Shown here: in pieces, positions 56,282 to 64,000 of the stretch
Layout: each line of letters starts with the position of its first letter
Position numbering within the stretch: the first letter of the stretch is position 1
Assembly (NCBI GenBank): GCA_937899725.1
Contig: CALCCA010000009.1
Coordinates: 1-64,000, forward strand
Reading direction: 5' to 3'
Origin: an uncultured Halomicronema sp.
Lineage (GTDB): Bacteria; Cyanobacteriota; Cyanobacteriia; Phormidesmidales; Phormidesmidaceae
DNA: 64,000 nucleotides
The notes under the pieces: model-generated
The model's input: the letters and a program-made list of their open reading frames with translations, nothing else
What the model was told of the DNA's origin: nothing
The model's database searches: none
Translations under genes and position numbers: made by a program

Positions 56282-56704
56282 ATGGCAAGACGTGAATGCT
56301 TGATTGTCGATAGTCAATTAGACAATCTCTTCGCGGTGCAGAACTGGTTTAAAGAGTTCTACGATTCCTTAGAGCCCGACTTGACGTGGGTCCAGCAGGA
56401 GCGCGATCGCCTCAACATTGCCGTTGCTGAAGGGTTTACGAATGTCGTACGTCACGCCCATGCTTTGTTGCCACCCGAAACCCCAATTACGATCGAGGTT
56501 CATCTTGAGGGCGATCGCATCCATATCAATATTTGGGATCACGGTGACCCCTTTGATCCGAACCAACTGACGGAGCCAAAACCAGGGAGTTTGCTAGTCG
56601 ACGGCGGCTATGGTTGGTTTCTCTTGCGCCGAGCCACCCATCAAGTCGACTATCTGCGAAAAAACGGCAAAAACTGTCTCGCCATCACCCACAATCGCCC
56701 TTGA
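56282..56704 (+). CDS. Anti-sigma-type ATP-binding protein (RsbW/HATPase family)
   Basis: A 140-residue GHKL ATPase domain with the N box in LNIAVAEGFTNVVRHAH, the G1 box INIWDHGDPFDP and the G2-like GGYGWFLLRRATHQVDY. There is no other domain, as in the stand-alone RsbW/SpoIIAB group that phosphorylates anti-anti-sigma proteins or binds sigma factors. It might therefore be the switch kinase of a partner-switching pathway. No STAS or PP2C partner gene is adjacent, so the partner must be elsewhere. It is transcribed in the same direction as petD but behind the petBD terminator. Confidence 0.87.
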   Translation: MARRECLIVDSQLDNLFAVQNWFKEFYDSLEPDLTWVQQERDRLNIAVAEGFTNVVRHAHALLPPETPITIEVHLEGDRIHINIWDHGDPFDPNQLTEPKPGSLLVDGGYGWFLLRRATHQVDYLRKNGKNCLAITHNRP

Positions 56705-57120
56705 GCCAGGGGGCGATGTCGGTTGGTCAGGCAGATAAATCCCGCTTCAAAGTGGGCATGCTGAAAACAGCAAGAGAGCCATACAGCGTACGAAAGTTTT
56801 GCCAACGACTGAACGCAGATGCCTCAGGGGCTCGTATTTTTTGATGCTGTTTTATTGTTCAATGAATCTATAGAAGCCTGGAATGGCGGATTGTACTATC
56901 CTTCAGATCATCGAGAGTCCACGTTTCTTGGTTAACTGGCAAGCTATTTTCATCAACCGAGAGGCTAAGTGTCGTTCAGAATGACTGCACAGAGGAGAAT
57001 CGGTCTCATCACCACGAAAGCTTTTCAGCTTGCCCATAACTTCGTTGGTATCGATGATTGCATAGCTCCCCCTATCAATATTTTTAGCTCTCACGATTGG
57101 TTGTATTGTCACTCGCACTT
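56705..57120. other. Intergenic region, possible decayed coding DNA
   Basis: About 415 bases. A 71-codon minus-strand frame (56903-57118) contains a phrase that could be the tail of an old transposase, but it lacks a proper start context and I do not call it. The region otherwise holds the promoter for the dehydratase gene. Confidence 0.4.
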
Positions 57121-58104
57121 ATGAACAAAACTGCGCTAATCACCGGGATTACCGGACAAGACGGCTACTATCTGAGTCAGCTACTGCTAGAGCGCGGTTA
57201 CCGAGTGGTTGGGCTACTTCCTCCTGAACGGCAAGGTAGCGTCGTCAAACTTGATGATTTAGCTGACCAAGTTGAAATTTACTCGGTCGACCTGAGAGAC
57301 GCACAAGCGCTACAAGCGGCAGTCACCCAGCTACAGCCAACCGAAATCTATAATCTAGCCGCTCCGAGCTTTGTTCCCGCTTCTTGGAACGATCCGCTAG
57401 GCACTCTGGACTTGATCACAGGCACCGCCACGAGACTGTTGACCGCGATTCGTCACTCGCAGTTAGCGACCCGGTTTTATCAAGCAAGCAGCTCAGAAAT
57501 TTTTGGTGCCGTTCAAGAATCACCGCAGTCAGAGACCACTCCCTTTCGTCCCAAAAATCCTTATGGAGCCGCTAAACTCCATGCCCACTGGACGATGACC
57601 CATCATCGAGAGCAGTACAATCTCTTTGCCTGCAGTGGTATTCTCTACAATCACGAATCCCCCAGACGACCACCTCAATTTGTCACCCGCAAAGTCACAC
57701 TCGCCGCCGCAGGCATTAAGTTAGGTCTGATGGATAAGCTCTCGATGGGCAATCTAGACGCCAAAAGAGATTGGGGATTTGCCGGAGACTACGTCGAAGT
57801 GATGTGGCGCATGCTACAAACAGACACTCCGCAGGATTATGTCATTGGCACTGGGATACTGCACAGCGTCAAAGACTTAGTCGAAATGGCCTTTAATAGC
57901 GTCAATCTCGATTGGCAAAAGTATGTCGAAGTGAATACGACACTACTGCGCCGAGACGAGCATTTTCAGCTCGTTGCCGACCCTAGCAATGCCAACAACG
58001 ATTTGCACTGGTCTCCCCAAGTGACCTTCGAGCAGCTCATCGAAAACATGGTGCAGATTGACCTGCAACGTCTGCAGTCGGGGCAGGTCGCGCTCACCGA
58101 GTAA
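57121..58104 (+). CDS. gmd: GDP-mannose 4,6-dehydratase
   Basis: A short-chain dehydrogenase/epimerase-fold enzyme converting GDP-mannose to GDP-4-keto-6-deoxymannose, the precursor of fucose, rhamnose and related sugars. It has GITGQDGYYLSQLLLERGY (NADP-binding loop), SSSEIFGAVQESPQSETT, NPYGAAKLHAHW (YxxxK) and the specific SGILYNHESPRRPPQFVTRKVT. The ATG at 57121 is taken; an upstream frame start at 57097 (TTG) would give extra residues without family match. The glycosyltransferase gene follows 34 bases later in the same direction, so both likely make a deoxy-sugar-containing surface polysaccharide. Confidence 0.9.
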   Translation: MNKTALITGITGQDGYYLSQLLLERGYRVVGLLPPERQGSVVKLDDLADQVEIYSVDLRDAQALQAAVTQLQPTEIYNLAAPSFVPASWNDPLGTLDLITGTATRLLTAIRHSQLATRFYQASSSEIFGAVQESPQSETTPFRPKNPYGAAKLHAHWTMTHHREQYNLFACSGILYNHESPRRPPQFVTRKVTLAAAGIKLGLMDKLSMGNLDAKRDWGFAGDYVEVMWRMLQTDTPQDYVIGTGILHSVKDLVEMAFNSVNLDWQKYVEVNTTLLRRDEHFQLVADPSNANNDLHWSPQVTFEQLIENMVQIDLQRLQSGQVALTE

Positions 58105-58138
58105 GTCAGATTGTTGGGTCGTTGCCGTAAAGGGGTCA

Positions 58139-59266
58139 ATGGTGTCAGATCACTCTCACCGCGTTGGGTTTGTCTTTCTCAGCATCTTTTCTATTGAGGG
58201 CGGCATTCAGTCCTATGTCAAAGATGTACTCACAGCCTATGCCGCTCAACCAACATCTCCCCCCGCCGACATTTATATCCTGAGAGACCAGCCGACCGAT
58301 CTCAATCCATTGGCCCCAGAGGATAAGTTTACTTTTTATTATTTCGGCAGTTATTCAGCCAATATTGGGCGGCTGAAATTAGCCTGGTTGATTTTACAAA
58401 ATATGCGACGTCGGCAATACTCACGCCTTGTCTGCGGTCATATGTTGCTGACACCGCTGCTTAACCCACTTTGCCAATGGTTTGGCAGTGCTCTCACAGT
58501 CATGACTTATGGCAAAGAAGTCTGGCAGGCCGTGCCGCCTCGCCAGCAAAAAGCACTACAGCAAGCAGACACGATCTGGACGATTAGCCGCTATAGTCGC
58601 GACCTAGCCTGTCAAGCTAATGACCTGAACCCTGATAAGTTTCATATGCTGCCCTGTGTGGTGGACGGTGATGCCTTTACCCCCGGCCCAGCCAAACCCC
58701 CACTGGTGGAACAATACGGCTTACACCATCATCGAGTACTGATGACGGTCGCTCGATTATGGTCGGGCGACATTTACAAAGGGGTAGATGTCACTATTAG
58801 AGCCTTACCGCAAATCCTGAAGAGCTTTCCCCAGGTGAAATATTTAGTGGTCGGTCGGGGTGACGATCAGCCGCGTCTAGCCCAAATGGCTCAGGATCTA
58901 GGGGTGGGCGATCGCGTTGTTTTTGCCGGTTTTGTCTCTGACGAGGCTTTAGTTGAACACTATCGCCTGGCCGATGTCTACGTCATGCCCTCTAAAGAAG
59001 GCTTTGGCATTGTTTATCTCGAAGCGATGGCCTGTGGTGTACCGACGCTGTCAGGCGATGACGACGGTTCAGCCGATCCATTGCAAGATGGCAAAGTGGG
59101 CTGGCGCGTTCCCCATCGCGATCCGAAGGCCGTCGCTCACGCCTGCATCGAGATTCTACAGGGCCAAGATCAGCGTTGCGATGGGGCTTGGTTAAGACAG
59201 CAAACGCTCGAAAACTTCAGCCCTTTGAGTCTTCAAAAGGCCTTCAAAGATCTGGTTGTGTCTTAA
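58139..59266 (+). CDS. Glycosyltransferase family 4
   Basis: A 375-residue GT4-type enzyme. The N-terminal domain has the acceptor-side start FVFLSIFSIEGGIQSYVKDVLTAY with the glycine-rich loop. The C-terminal domain has ARLWSGDIYKGVDVTIRALPQIL, GDRVVFAGFVSDEALVEHYRLADVYVMPS and EGFGIVYLEAMACGVPTL, the donor-binding E-x7-E motif. The ATG at 58139 is chosen because AAAGGGG precedes it and the fold starts there. Donor and acceptor are unknown. It forms an operon with gmd, so transfer of a GDP-deoxysugar or mannose to a surface polysaccharide is plausible. Confidence 0.88.
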   Translation: MVSDHSHRVGFVFLSIFSIEGGIQSYVKDVLTAYAAQPTSPPADIYILRDQPTDLNPLAPEDKFTFYYFGSYSANIGRLKLAWLILQNMRRRQYSRLVCGHMLLTPLLNPLCQWFGSALTVMTYGKEVWQAVPPRQQKALQQADTIWTISRYSRDLACQANDLNPDKFHMLPCVVDGDAFTPGPAKPPLVEQYGLHHHRVLMTVARLWSGDIYKGVDVTIRALPQILKSFPQVKYLVVGRGDDQPRLAQMAQDLGVGDRVVFAGFVSDEALVEHYRLADVYVMPSKEGFGIVYLEAMACGVPTLSGDDDGSADPLQDGKVGWRVPHRDPKAVAHACIEILQGQDQRCDGAWLRQQTLENFSPLSLQKAFKDLVVS

Positions 59267-59456
59267 ACATCAATTCTCAACTGTCACCCCTCTCCAGCCA
59301 GGCGGCACGATCATTAGAGCATCAACACCTAGCAAGCAGGATAGCTGAGAGCCACAGCACCGAATGGCATCGGCACTGTGACATCACAGGCAAACGTTTT
59401 CAGCAGCAATGATTGCCACAGTCATCCCGCTTCTCTGTGACTGGCAACGCCGAGAT

Positions 59457-60104
59457 CTAGTTGCTCAGCAATGCGATATTGGAGAATCGGAAAATTTGCT
59501 CTGTAGTGCCGGTTGCCGTTTCGGTTTGAATCTTACGTTCGGTGAGAATGACGTAATCGCCAACTTTCTCATAGTTGTCTTCAAACACACTCCGTCCCCC
59601 TTTTTGCTGCCCTGATTCAGGGTCGTGGTAGACCGAGTCATAGCGTTGCGACAGATAGCCTTCGCCAGTGTCGTGACTTGTGAACGTGTGAATCGTCACC
59701 ACCGTGCCATGAATATGGCGGTGCACCATGCTGACTTCGTTATCACGCAGTTCGTAGCGATCGCCTTCAGCTTTGCCACCCATCAGAATTTCGACAGAGC
59801 CATCTGCCAGCGTTTTGCCATAGGAAAAGCTATTCGACCCATGCGTGTCTTCAAAAGAACGACGAATCCGGTGAATGGCGACTTCCCACAGCTGATATTG
59901 AATCGCTTTTTGAGTGGCTTCATCCTCAACCTCAAAGACCTCAGCCTTGAGATCAGGATTCACTCGGGCTTTGGCAGTCGCTGTGGTGTCGCCCGAAATA
60001 AAAGTGACGTCAGTCGTATAGCCTGGGAAACCTGGTGCCCAGGTGTAGCGATTTTCATAGGCTGAACGAAAAAATTCGCGAGCTGAGACTTGAGTCCCGA
60101 CCAT
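59457..60104 (-). CDS. DUF3386 family protein
   Basis: A 215-residue protein with the DUF3386 layout, starting VSAREFFRSAYENRYTWAPGFPGYTTDV and containing a mid-region HRIRRSFEDTHGSNSFSYGKTL and HGTVVTIHTFTSHDTGEGYLSQRYDSVYH. It is a soluble beta-rich protein of cyanobacteria and plant chloroplasts, of unknown function. The ATG at 60104 has AAGGAG seven bases upstream. It stands alone between the glycosyltransferase and glgA genes and is divergent from glgA. Confidence 0.86.
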   Translation of the reverse strand: MVGTQVSAREFFRSAYENRYTWAPGFPGYTTDVTFISGDTTATAKARVNPDLKAEVFEVEDEATQKAIQYQLWEVAIHRIRRSFEDTHGSNSFSYGKTLADGSVEILMGGKAEGDRYELRDNEVSMVHRHIHGTVVTIHTFTSHDTGEGYLSQRYDSVYHDPESGQQKGGRSVFEDNYEKVGDYVILTERKIQTETATGTTEQIFRFSNIALLSN

Positions 60105-60321
60105 GCTTTACTCCTTTGAATCGCAGTGGTGTCTTTTAGCATGGTAACGCTCTAACCTCACGGCAAACAGACTGGCTTAAGCGGAATTCATGGATAGACC
60201 ATCGGCAAAAGTTAGCCCCCTTTCAACCGCCGCGATCTGTCTCCAGCCCCTTGCCTCTGTCAGGTCTTCCTGATTGAATAAAATCAAACCAAAATGAATT
60301 TTTATTAAACGAGGGTTTCTT

Positions 60322-61797
60322 ATGTACATCGTGCAGATTGCCTCGGAATGTGCACCTGTCATTAAAGCTGGAGGTCTCGGCGACGTTGTTTATGGTCTCA
60401 GTCGCGAACTCGAAGCGCGTGGGCACTCCATCGAGATCATTCTGCCTAAGTACAACAACATGCGCTATGACCATATTTGGGGCCTGCATGATGCCTACCA
60501 AGACCTCTGTGTACCCTGGTATGGCGATCGCATCCACTGCTCGGTGTTTTGTGGGTGGGTGCATGGTCGCCTGTGCTTTTTTATTGAACCCCACTCAGAA
60601 GACTTTTATTTTGACCGCGGCACTTATTATGGCTGCGATGATGATCCGCTACGCTTTGCCTTTTTCAGCAAAGCCGCCCTCGAATTTTTGCTAAAAAGCA
60701 ATAAGCGTCCTGACGTGATTCACTGTCATGATTGGCAAACCGGACTCGTGCCCGTCATGCTCTACGAGATGTATCAGCATCACGGCATGGAACATCAGCG
60801 AGTGCTTTACACCATTCACAACTTCAAACACCAAGGCTTTGCCGGTACCGAAATTCTCTGGGCGACAGGACTCAACCGCGAAGCGTACTACTTTCACTAC
60901 GATCGCCTGCGTGATAACTTTAATCCGTTTTCCCTCAACTTTATGAAAGGGGGCATTGTTTACGCCAACCATGTCAACACCGTTTCGCCTCACCATGCCT
61001 GGGAAGCCATGCATGAGGACTGTAGCTTTGGACTAGGCCACACCTTGCACCTCAAGGGCTTCAAATTTTCCGGCATTCTCAACGGCATCGACCCCAAGAT
61101 CTGGAATCCGGAAACTGACGATCACATTCCCTCTCCTTACAGTTCCGCCACCTTCGAAGACAAAACTCTGAATCAAAAAGCTCTCCGCGAAAAACTGCTC
61201 CTGAGAGTCTGCGACAAACCTATCGTTGCTTTTATTGGTCGTTTAGATGACCAGAAAGGGATGCATTTGGTTCACCATGCCATGTATCACGCCCTCAATC
61301 GTGGCGCTCAGTTCGTGCTACTCGGTTCCGCAACTGACCGCCAAACTAATGACTGGTTCTGGCATGAGAAGCATTTCCTCAACGATAATCCCGACATTCA
61401 TCTCGAGCTGAGCTTTAATGAAGAACTCGCCCACCTCATCTATGCCGGAGCCAACATGATGGTGGTACCGAGTAAGTTTGAACCCTGCGGCCTCACCCAG
61501 CTCATTTCCCTACGCTATGGCACGGTACCCGTCGTCCGGGGCGTCGGTGGGCTAGTCAGCACAGTTTTTGATTGGGACTACGACAACGAGCATCCCCGTG
61601 AAGAACGCACCGGCTTTGTTTTCTATGACACCGACCAGTACGCGATGGAGTCAGCGCTCAACCGCGCGATCGACCTTTACTACAACGAACCGCAGCTTTT
61701 CCAGCAGTTGGCCTTGCAGGGCATGCAATATGACTATTCGTGGAAAAATTCTGGGGAAGAGTACATCGCTATCTACGATCGCATCCGCCATCGATAA
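60322..61797 (+). CDS. glgA: Glycogen/starch synthase, GlgA2 type
   Basis: A GT5 enzyme that adds glucose from ADP-glucose to alpha-1,4-glucan. It starts MYIVQIASECAPVIKAGGLGDVVYGLSREL (the donor-site KxGGL), has IHCHDWQTGLVPV and, in the second domain, FIGRLDDQKGMHLVHHAM and VPSKFEPCGLTQLISLRYGTVPVVRGVGGL (E-x7-E region). By sequence it is the GlgA2 form, close to the Synechocystis sll1393 type, which is related to plant starch synthase III/IV. The length of 491 is full. It should work with GlgC and GlgB coded elsewhere. It is divergent from the DUF3386 gene, with the promoter between 60105 and 60321. Confidence 0.95.
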   Translation: MYIVQIASECAPVIKAGGLGDVVYGLSRELEARGHSIEIILPKYNNMRYDHIWGLHDAYQDLCVPWYGDRIHCSVFCGWVHGRLCFFIEPHSEDFYFDRGTYYGCDDDPLRFAFFSKAALEFLLKSNKRPDVIHCHDWQTGLVPVMLYEMYQHHGMEHQRVLYTIHNFKHQGFAGTEILWATGLNREAYYFHYDRLRDNFNPFSLNFMKGGIVYANHVNTVSPHHAWEAMHEDCSFGLGHTLHLKGFKFSGILNGIDPKIWNPETDDHIPSPYSSATFEDKTLNQKALREKLLLRVCDKPIVAFIGRLDDQKGMHLVHHAMYHALNRGAQFVLLGSATDRQTNDWFWHEKHFLNDNPDIHLELSFNEELAHLIYAGANMMVVPSKFEPCGLTQLISLRYGTVPVVRGVGGLVSTVFDWDYDNEHPREERTGFVFYDTDQYAMESALNRAIDLYYNEPQLFQQLALQGMQYDYSWKNSGEEYIAIYDRIRHR

Positions 61798-61885
61798 CCT
61801 CAGTTTAGATTCAGCCCAATCCCTTCACCGATCTTGATCAGACATCAGCACTGCTCAAAGTTAGCAACGACCCTTCGCCTTGGCA

Positions 61886-62974
61886 TTAACTAGAGTGGTC
61901 GCGTAAAAAATCTACGATCGCTCCCGCAATTTCTTGATTCCCCGTTTTGCTCAATCGCTGACTAGTTAGAGGCGGATTGGGGGCAGTCTCGAGAAACTCC
62001 CAGGCACCCTCGGCAAACGCCTGGGGCGTCAGCACCTGGTGAGCGCTGCAGTCTTGCAGCTGGCTAACCAGTAGCGGCCCCTCGGCAAAATCGTCGCGAG
62101 TGATCGTGACGACCGGCACCTCTAAACGGCAAGCTTCTGAAAAAGTGCTGTAGCCCGGTTTAGAAACGACGCGCCCGCACAAGGGCATAAAGTCCACAGG
62201 TCGCAGAGTGCGATCGCTGATCTTACACAAATTAGGCAAATCCGGGGCTTGACGATCAAACGTGATGAATTGCCAGTCAGCGAACCGTTGCAGGGTACCG
62301 TAGGGAATTTGCGCTAAACCTAAGCCCCCAAACGTCAGCAACACCGTTTTTGACTGATCCGCAGTGATATCAAAACGCTGTCGCAGGGTCGCTGCTGAGT
62401 ATTGTGGTGTTCCCCCCGTCAGCCCCACATCTGTAATATCAGAAAAGACTGCCATCGGTTCATGAAAGGGCAAGCGGAACAACCGATCAGCCTGAGCAAA
62501 ACAATTCTGAATCCAATCGGCGATCGCCCCAAACTCACCGCCCCAAGCTCGATAGATAAAGTCCCAACCAAAGTTGCTCATCATCCAGCAGGGAACGTTG
62601 GCCGCTTTGGCCGCGATCGCGACGAGCGGTGGAATATCGCCCAACACCAGATCAACCCCGGCAGCTTGTAAAAAAGCAGCTTCCTGTTCAACCAATTCAC
62701 CTTGCCGGTGTTGCAGCTGCCGGAGCGCTGTGAGGGTGGCGGGGCGATCGACGGTTAGGCTATCAGGCTGCAGTACGCCCACATCGAGAGCCTGTTTTCG
62801 CAATACGAACGGTGCTTTGAGATAACTCTCTAATAACCACCGGGGAGCCGTTGTCGCCAGAATAATGTCAGTATCAGCCACTAACTGTTTAACCGTTGCC
62901 GCCACCGAGGCAGCTCGGGTCGCATGGCCAAACCCATGATTCGTGATGGCTACATAGAGGGTACGTCGCGTCAT
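61886..62974 (-). CDS. Glycosyltransferase of the GT28/MurG-like type
   Basis: A 362-residue protein with the glycine-rich opening YVAITNHGFGHATRAASVAATV typical of MurG/GT1-like enzymes. The C-terminal donor domain contains VLLTFGGLGLAQIP, then VDFMPLCGRVVSKPGYSTFSEACRLEVPVVTITR. The absence of MurG's specific motifs suggests a different sugar substrate, such as a surface glycan or glycolipid precursor. It is convergent with glgA, 88 bases away. No neighbouring gene indicates the donor or acceptor. Confidence 0.83.
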   Translation of the reverse strand: MTRRTLYVAITNHGFGHATRAASVAATVKQLVADTDIILATTAPRWLLESYLKAPFVLRKQALDVGVLQPDSLTVDRPATLTALRQLQHRQGELVEQEAAFLQAAGVDLVLGDIPPLVAIAAKAANVPCWMMSNFGWDFIYRAWGGEFGAIADWIQNCFAQADRLFRLPFHEPMAVFSDITDVGLTGGTPQYSAATLRQRFDITADQSKTVLLTFGGLGLAQIPYGTLQRFADWQFITFDRQAPDLPNLCKISDRTLRPVDFMPLCGRVVSKPGYSTFSEACRLEVPVVTITRDDFAEGPLLVSQLQDCSAHQVLTPQAFAEGAWEFLETAPNPPLTSQRLSKTGNQEIAGAIVDFLRDHSS

Positions 62975-63052
62975 TCAACTCTTCTCGCTTATTAATTACC
63001 CTGCCCCCTGACAACTTTAGGCCTCATTGAGCCAGTAGATTTATCGCCAAAC

Positions 63053-63086
63053 AAAAGACCCGTCCTCGAATGAGAACGGGTCTTTT
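63053..63086 (-). terminator. Rho-independent terminator of ftsH
   Basis: AAAAGACCCGT (63053-63063) and ACGGGTCTTTT (63076-63086) form an 11-bp stem that a few inner pairs extend. On the minus strand it is followed by TTTTGTTTGG. It lies about 31 bases after the ftsH stop. Confidence 0.8.
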
Positions 63087-63116
63087 AATCACCCTAGAGA
63101 CCAGGAAGCGAGAGCA

Positions 63117-64000
63117 TTAAATCTGAGGCACTAACTGCTCTTTTTCAGGGACAGTCGTGTACTCAGACACAATGCGTCGGAATTCATCACCGTCGATGCT
63201 TTCCTTCTCAATCAGCAAATCAACCAGACGGTCAATCACTGCACGGTTCTCTTGAATCATCTGCTTAGTTTCGTCATAGCAGTTGTCCACAATCTTGCGA
63301 ACCTGAAGGTCAATCCGAGACGCAATATTCTCAGAGTATTCCGAGCGATTCATCCAATCACGCCCTAAGAACACCTCTCCTTGCGACCCTTCCAGCGACA
63401 ATGGCCCCAGGTCTGACATGCCAAATCGAGTCACCATTTGACGCGCCATGCCTGTGACCTGCTGCAGGTCGTTACCCGCCCCAGTCGTCACTTCAGCATC
63501 GCCAAAGATGATGTCTTCGGCTGCCCGTCCCCCCAAAGCACCTTGGATACGGGCCAAGATTTGGGCACGAGAGATCAACATTTGGTCTTCACTCGGGGTG
63601 AACCAGGTCAAACCTTGAGCTTGACCACGCGGAATCAAGGTCACCTTTTGCACTGGGTCATGAGCTTTGACCAAGGTGCCCACAATTGCGTGACCCACTT
63701 CGTGATAAGCAATCAGGCGCTTGCTCTTGCTATCGACCAGCGGCGTGCCCTCCATACCAGCGACGACGCGATCAACCGCATCGTCGATTTCAGTCATGGT
63801 GATGCCTTCTTTGCGGCGACGAGCCGTGAGAATTGCCGCTTCATTAAGCAAGTTAGCCAAATCCGCACCAGTAAACCCAGGCGTCCGGCGGGCGATCGCG
63901 TCTAAGGAGATATCTTCAGCCAGCTTCTTGTTGCGGGCGTGGACATCGAGAATTTCTAAACGGCCTTTCACATCCGGCGGATCAACCGAGATTTGACGGT
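63117..64000 (-). CDS. ftsH: ATP-dependent zinc metalloprotease FtsH, C-terminal part
   Basis: The gene is cut at the window edge: the frame continues to 64000 with [23 protein letters not shown], the end of the AAA+ domain, so the ATG is outside. The visible part holds [22 protein letters not shown], the zinc-binding HEVGH ([13 protein letters not shown]) and the third ligand in [15 protein letters not shown]. FtsH is membrane-anchored by its missing N-terminus. In cyanobacteria several homologues exist, and FtsH2/FtsH3 remove damaged D1 in PSII repair. Which homologue this is cannot be decided from the C-terminal part by eye. A terminator hairpin follows. Confidence 0.95.
   Translation of the reverse strand, partial: RQISVDPPDVKGRLEILDVHARNKKLAEDISLDAIARRTPGFTGADLANLLNEAAILTARRRKEGITMTEIDDAVDRVVAGMEGTPLVDSKSKRLIAYHEVGHAIVGTLVKAHDPVQKVTLIPRGQAQGLTWFTPSEDQMLISRAQILARIQGALGGRAAEDIIFGDAEVTTGAGNDLQQVTGMARQMVTRFGMSDLGPLSLEGSQGEVFLGRDWMNRSEYSENIASRIDLQVRKIVDNCYDETKQMIQENRAVIDRLVDLLIEKESIDGDEFRRIVSEYTTVPEKEQLVPQI

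Noticed and set aside
56903-57118. 71-codon frame that might be a transposase remnant
   Set aside because: No transposase catalytic motif, terminal repeats or target duplication can be seen.

Overview
The window is chromosomal DNA of a cyanobacterium. It encodes the cytochrome b6f subunits PetB and PetD, a CtpA-type D1-processing protease, a BicA-type bicarbonate transporter, a GlgA2-type glycogen synthase and several protein families largely confined to cyanobacteria and plastids (Ycf55/DUF3685, DUF3386, DUF4336). The HIP1 octamer GCGATCGC and its core recur throughout, inside and outside genes. Codon use and base composition look like a Leptolyngbya/Nodosilinea-type filamentous or small-celled cyanobacterium, but the genus cannot be fixed from the sequence alone. 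No rRNA, tRNA, CRISPR array, prophage or intact insertion sequence was recognised.

Layout. 0.06-8 kb: an aspartate-aminotransferase-type enzyme, an acidic HTH protein, a redoxin, a SpoU methyltransferase, and a two-gene minus-strand unit (membrane-anchored helical-repeat protein plus Ycf55-like response regulator). 8-15 kb: pentapeptide-repeat protein, a PAS-GGDEF-EAL protein, a zinc-ribbon Ser/Thr kinase with WD40 repeats, YqeY and a secreted DM13 protein. 15-31 kb: ABC exporter, short-form HisG, DUF4336 and a TetR regulator with a clear palindromic operator, 8-oxoguanine-deaminase-like amidohydrolase, TPR and PRC-barrel proteins, a threonine-dehydratase-like enzyme, CTP synthase and a large membrane PAS-GGDEF-EAL protein. 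31-42 kb: cell-wall amidase, DUF2461, an RND efflux operon with a divergent TetR regulator, a solitary DNA methyltransferase and a 2Fe-2S thioredoxin-like ferredoxin. 42.6-46 kb is gene-poor: two very small membrane proteins, strong hairpins, repeated leader DNA and an alpha/beta-hydrolase-fold protein whose catalytic triad appears to be lost. 46-64 kb: GH57 protein, cation/proton antiporter next to bicA, HD hydrolase overlapping ctpA, petBD divergent from ctpA, an anti-sigma-type ATPase, GDP-mannose dehydratase with a glycosyltransferase, DUF3386, glycogen synthase, a second glycosyltransferase and the 3' part of ftsH, which runs off the window.

How it fits together. Photosynthetic electron transport and PSII repair (petBD, ctpA, FtsH), inorganic carbon uptake with its sodium gradient (bicA plus antiporter), carbon storage (glgA) and surface polysaccharide/cell-wall genes (gmd, glycosyltransferases, amidase) sit among signalling genes (two c-di-GMP proteins, a kinase, a response regulator, two TetR regulators). 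Most of the window is ordinary cyanobacterial chromosome. The best candidates for undescribed biology are a structured intergenic region at 1.39-1.6 kb, a tandem 81-bp duplication in front of the large c-di-GMP gene, the pseudo-hydrolase at 44.7-45.6 kb with its gene-poor flank, and the pair formed by the Ycf55-like regulator and its membrane partner. None of these amounts to a clear new multi-gene system.
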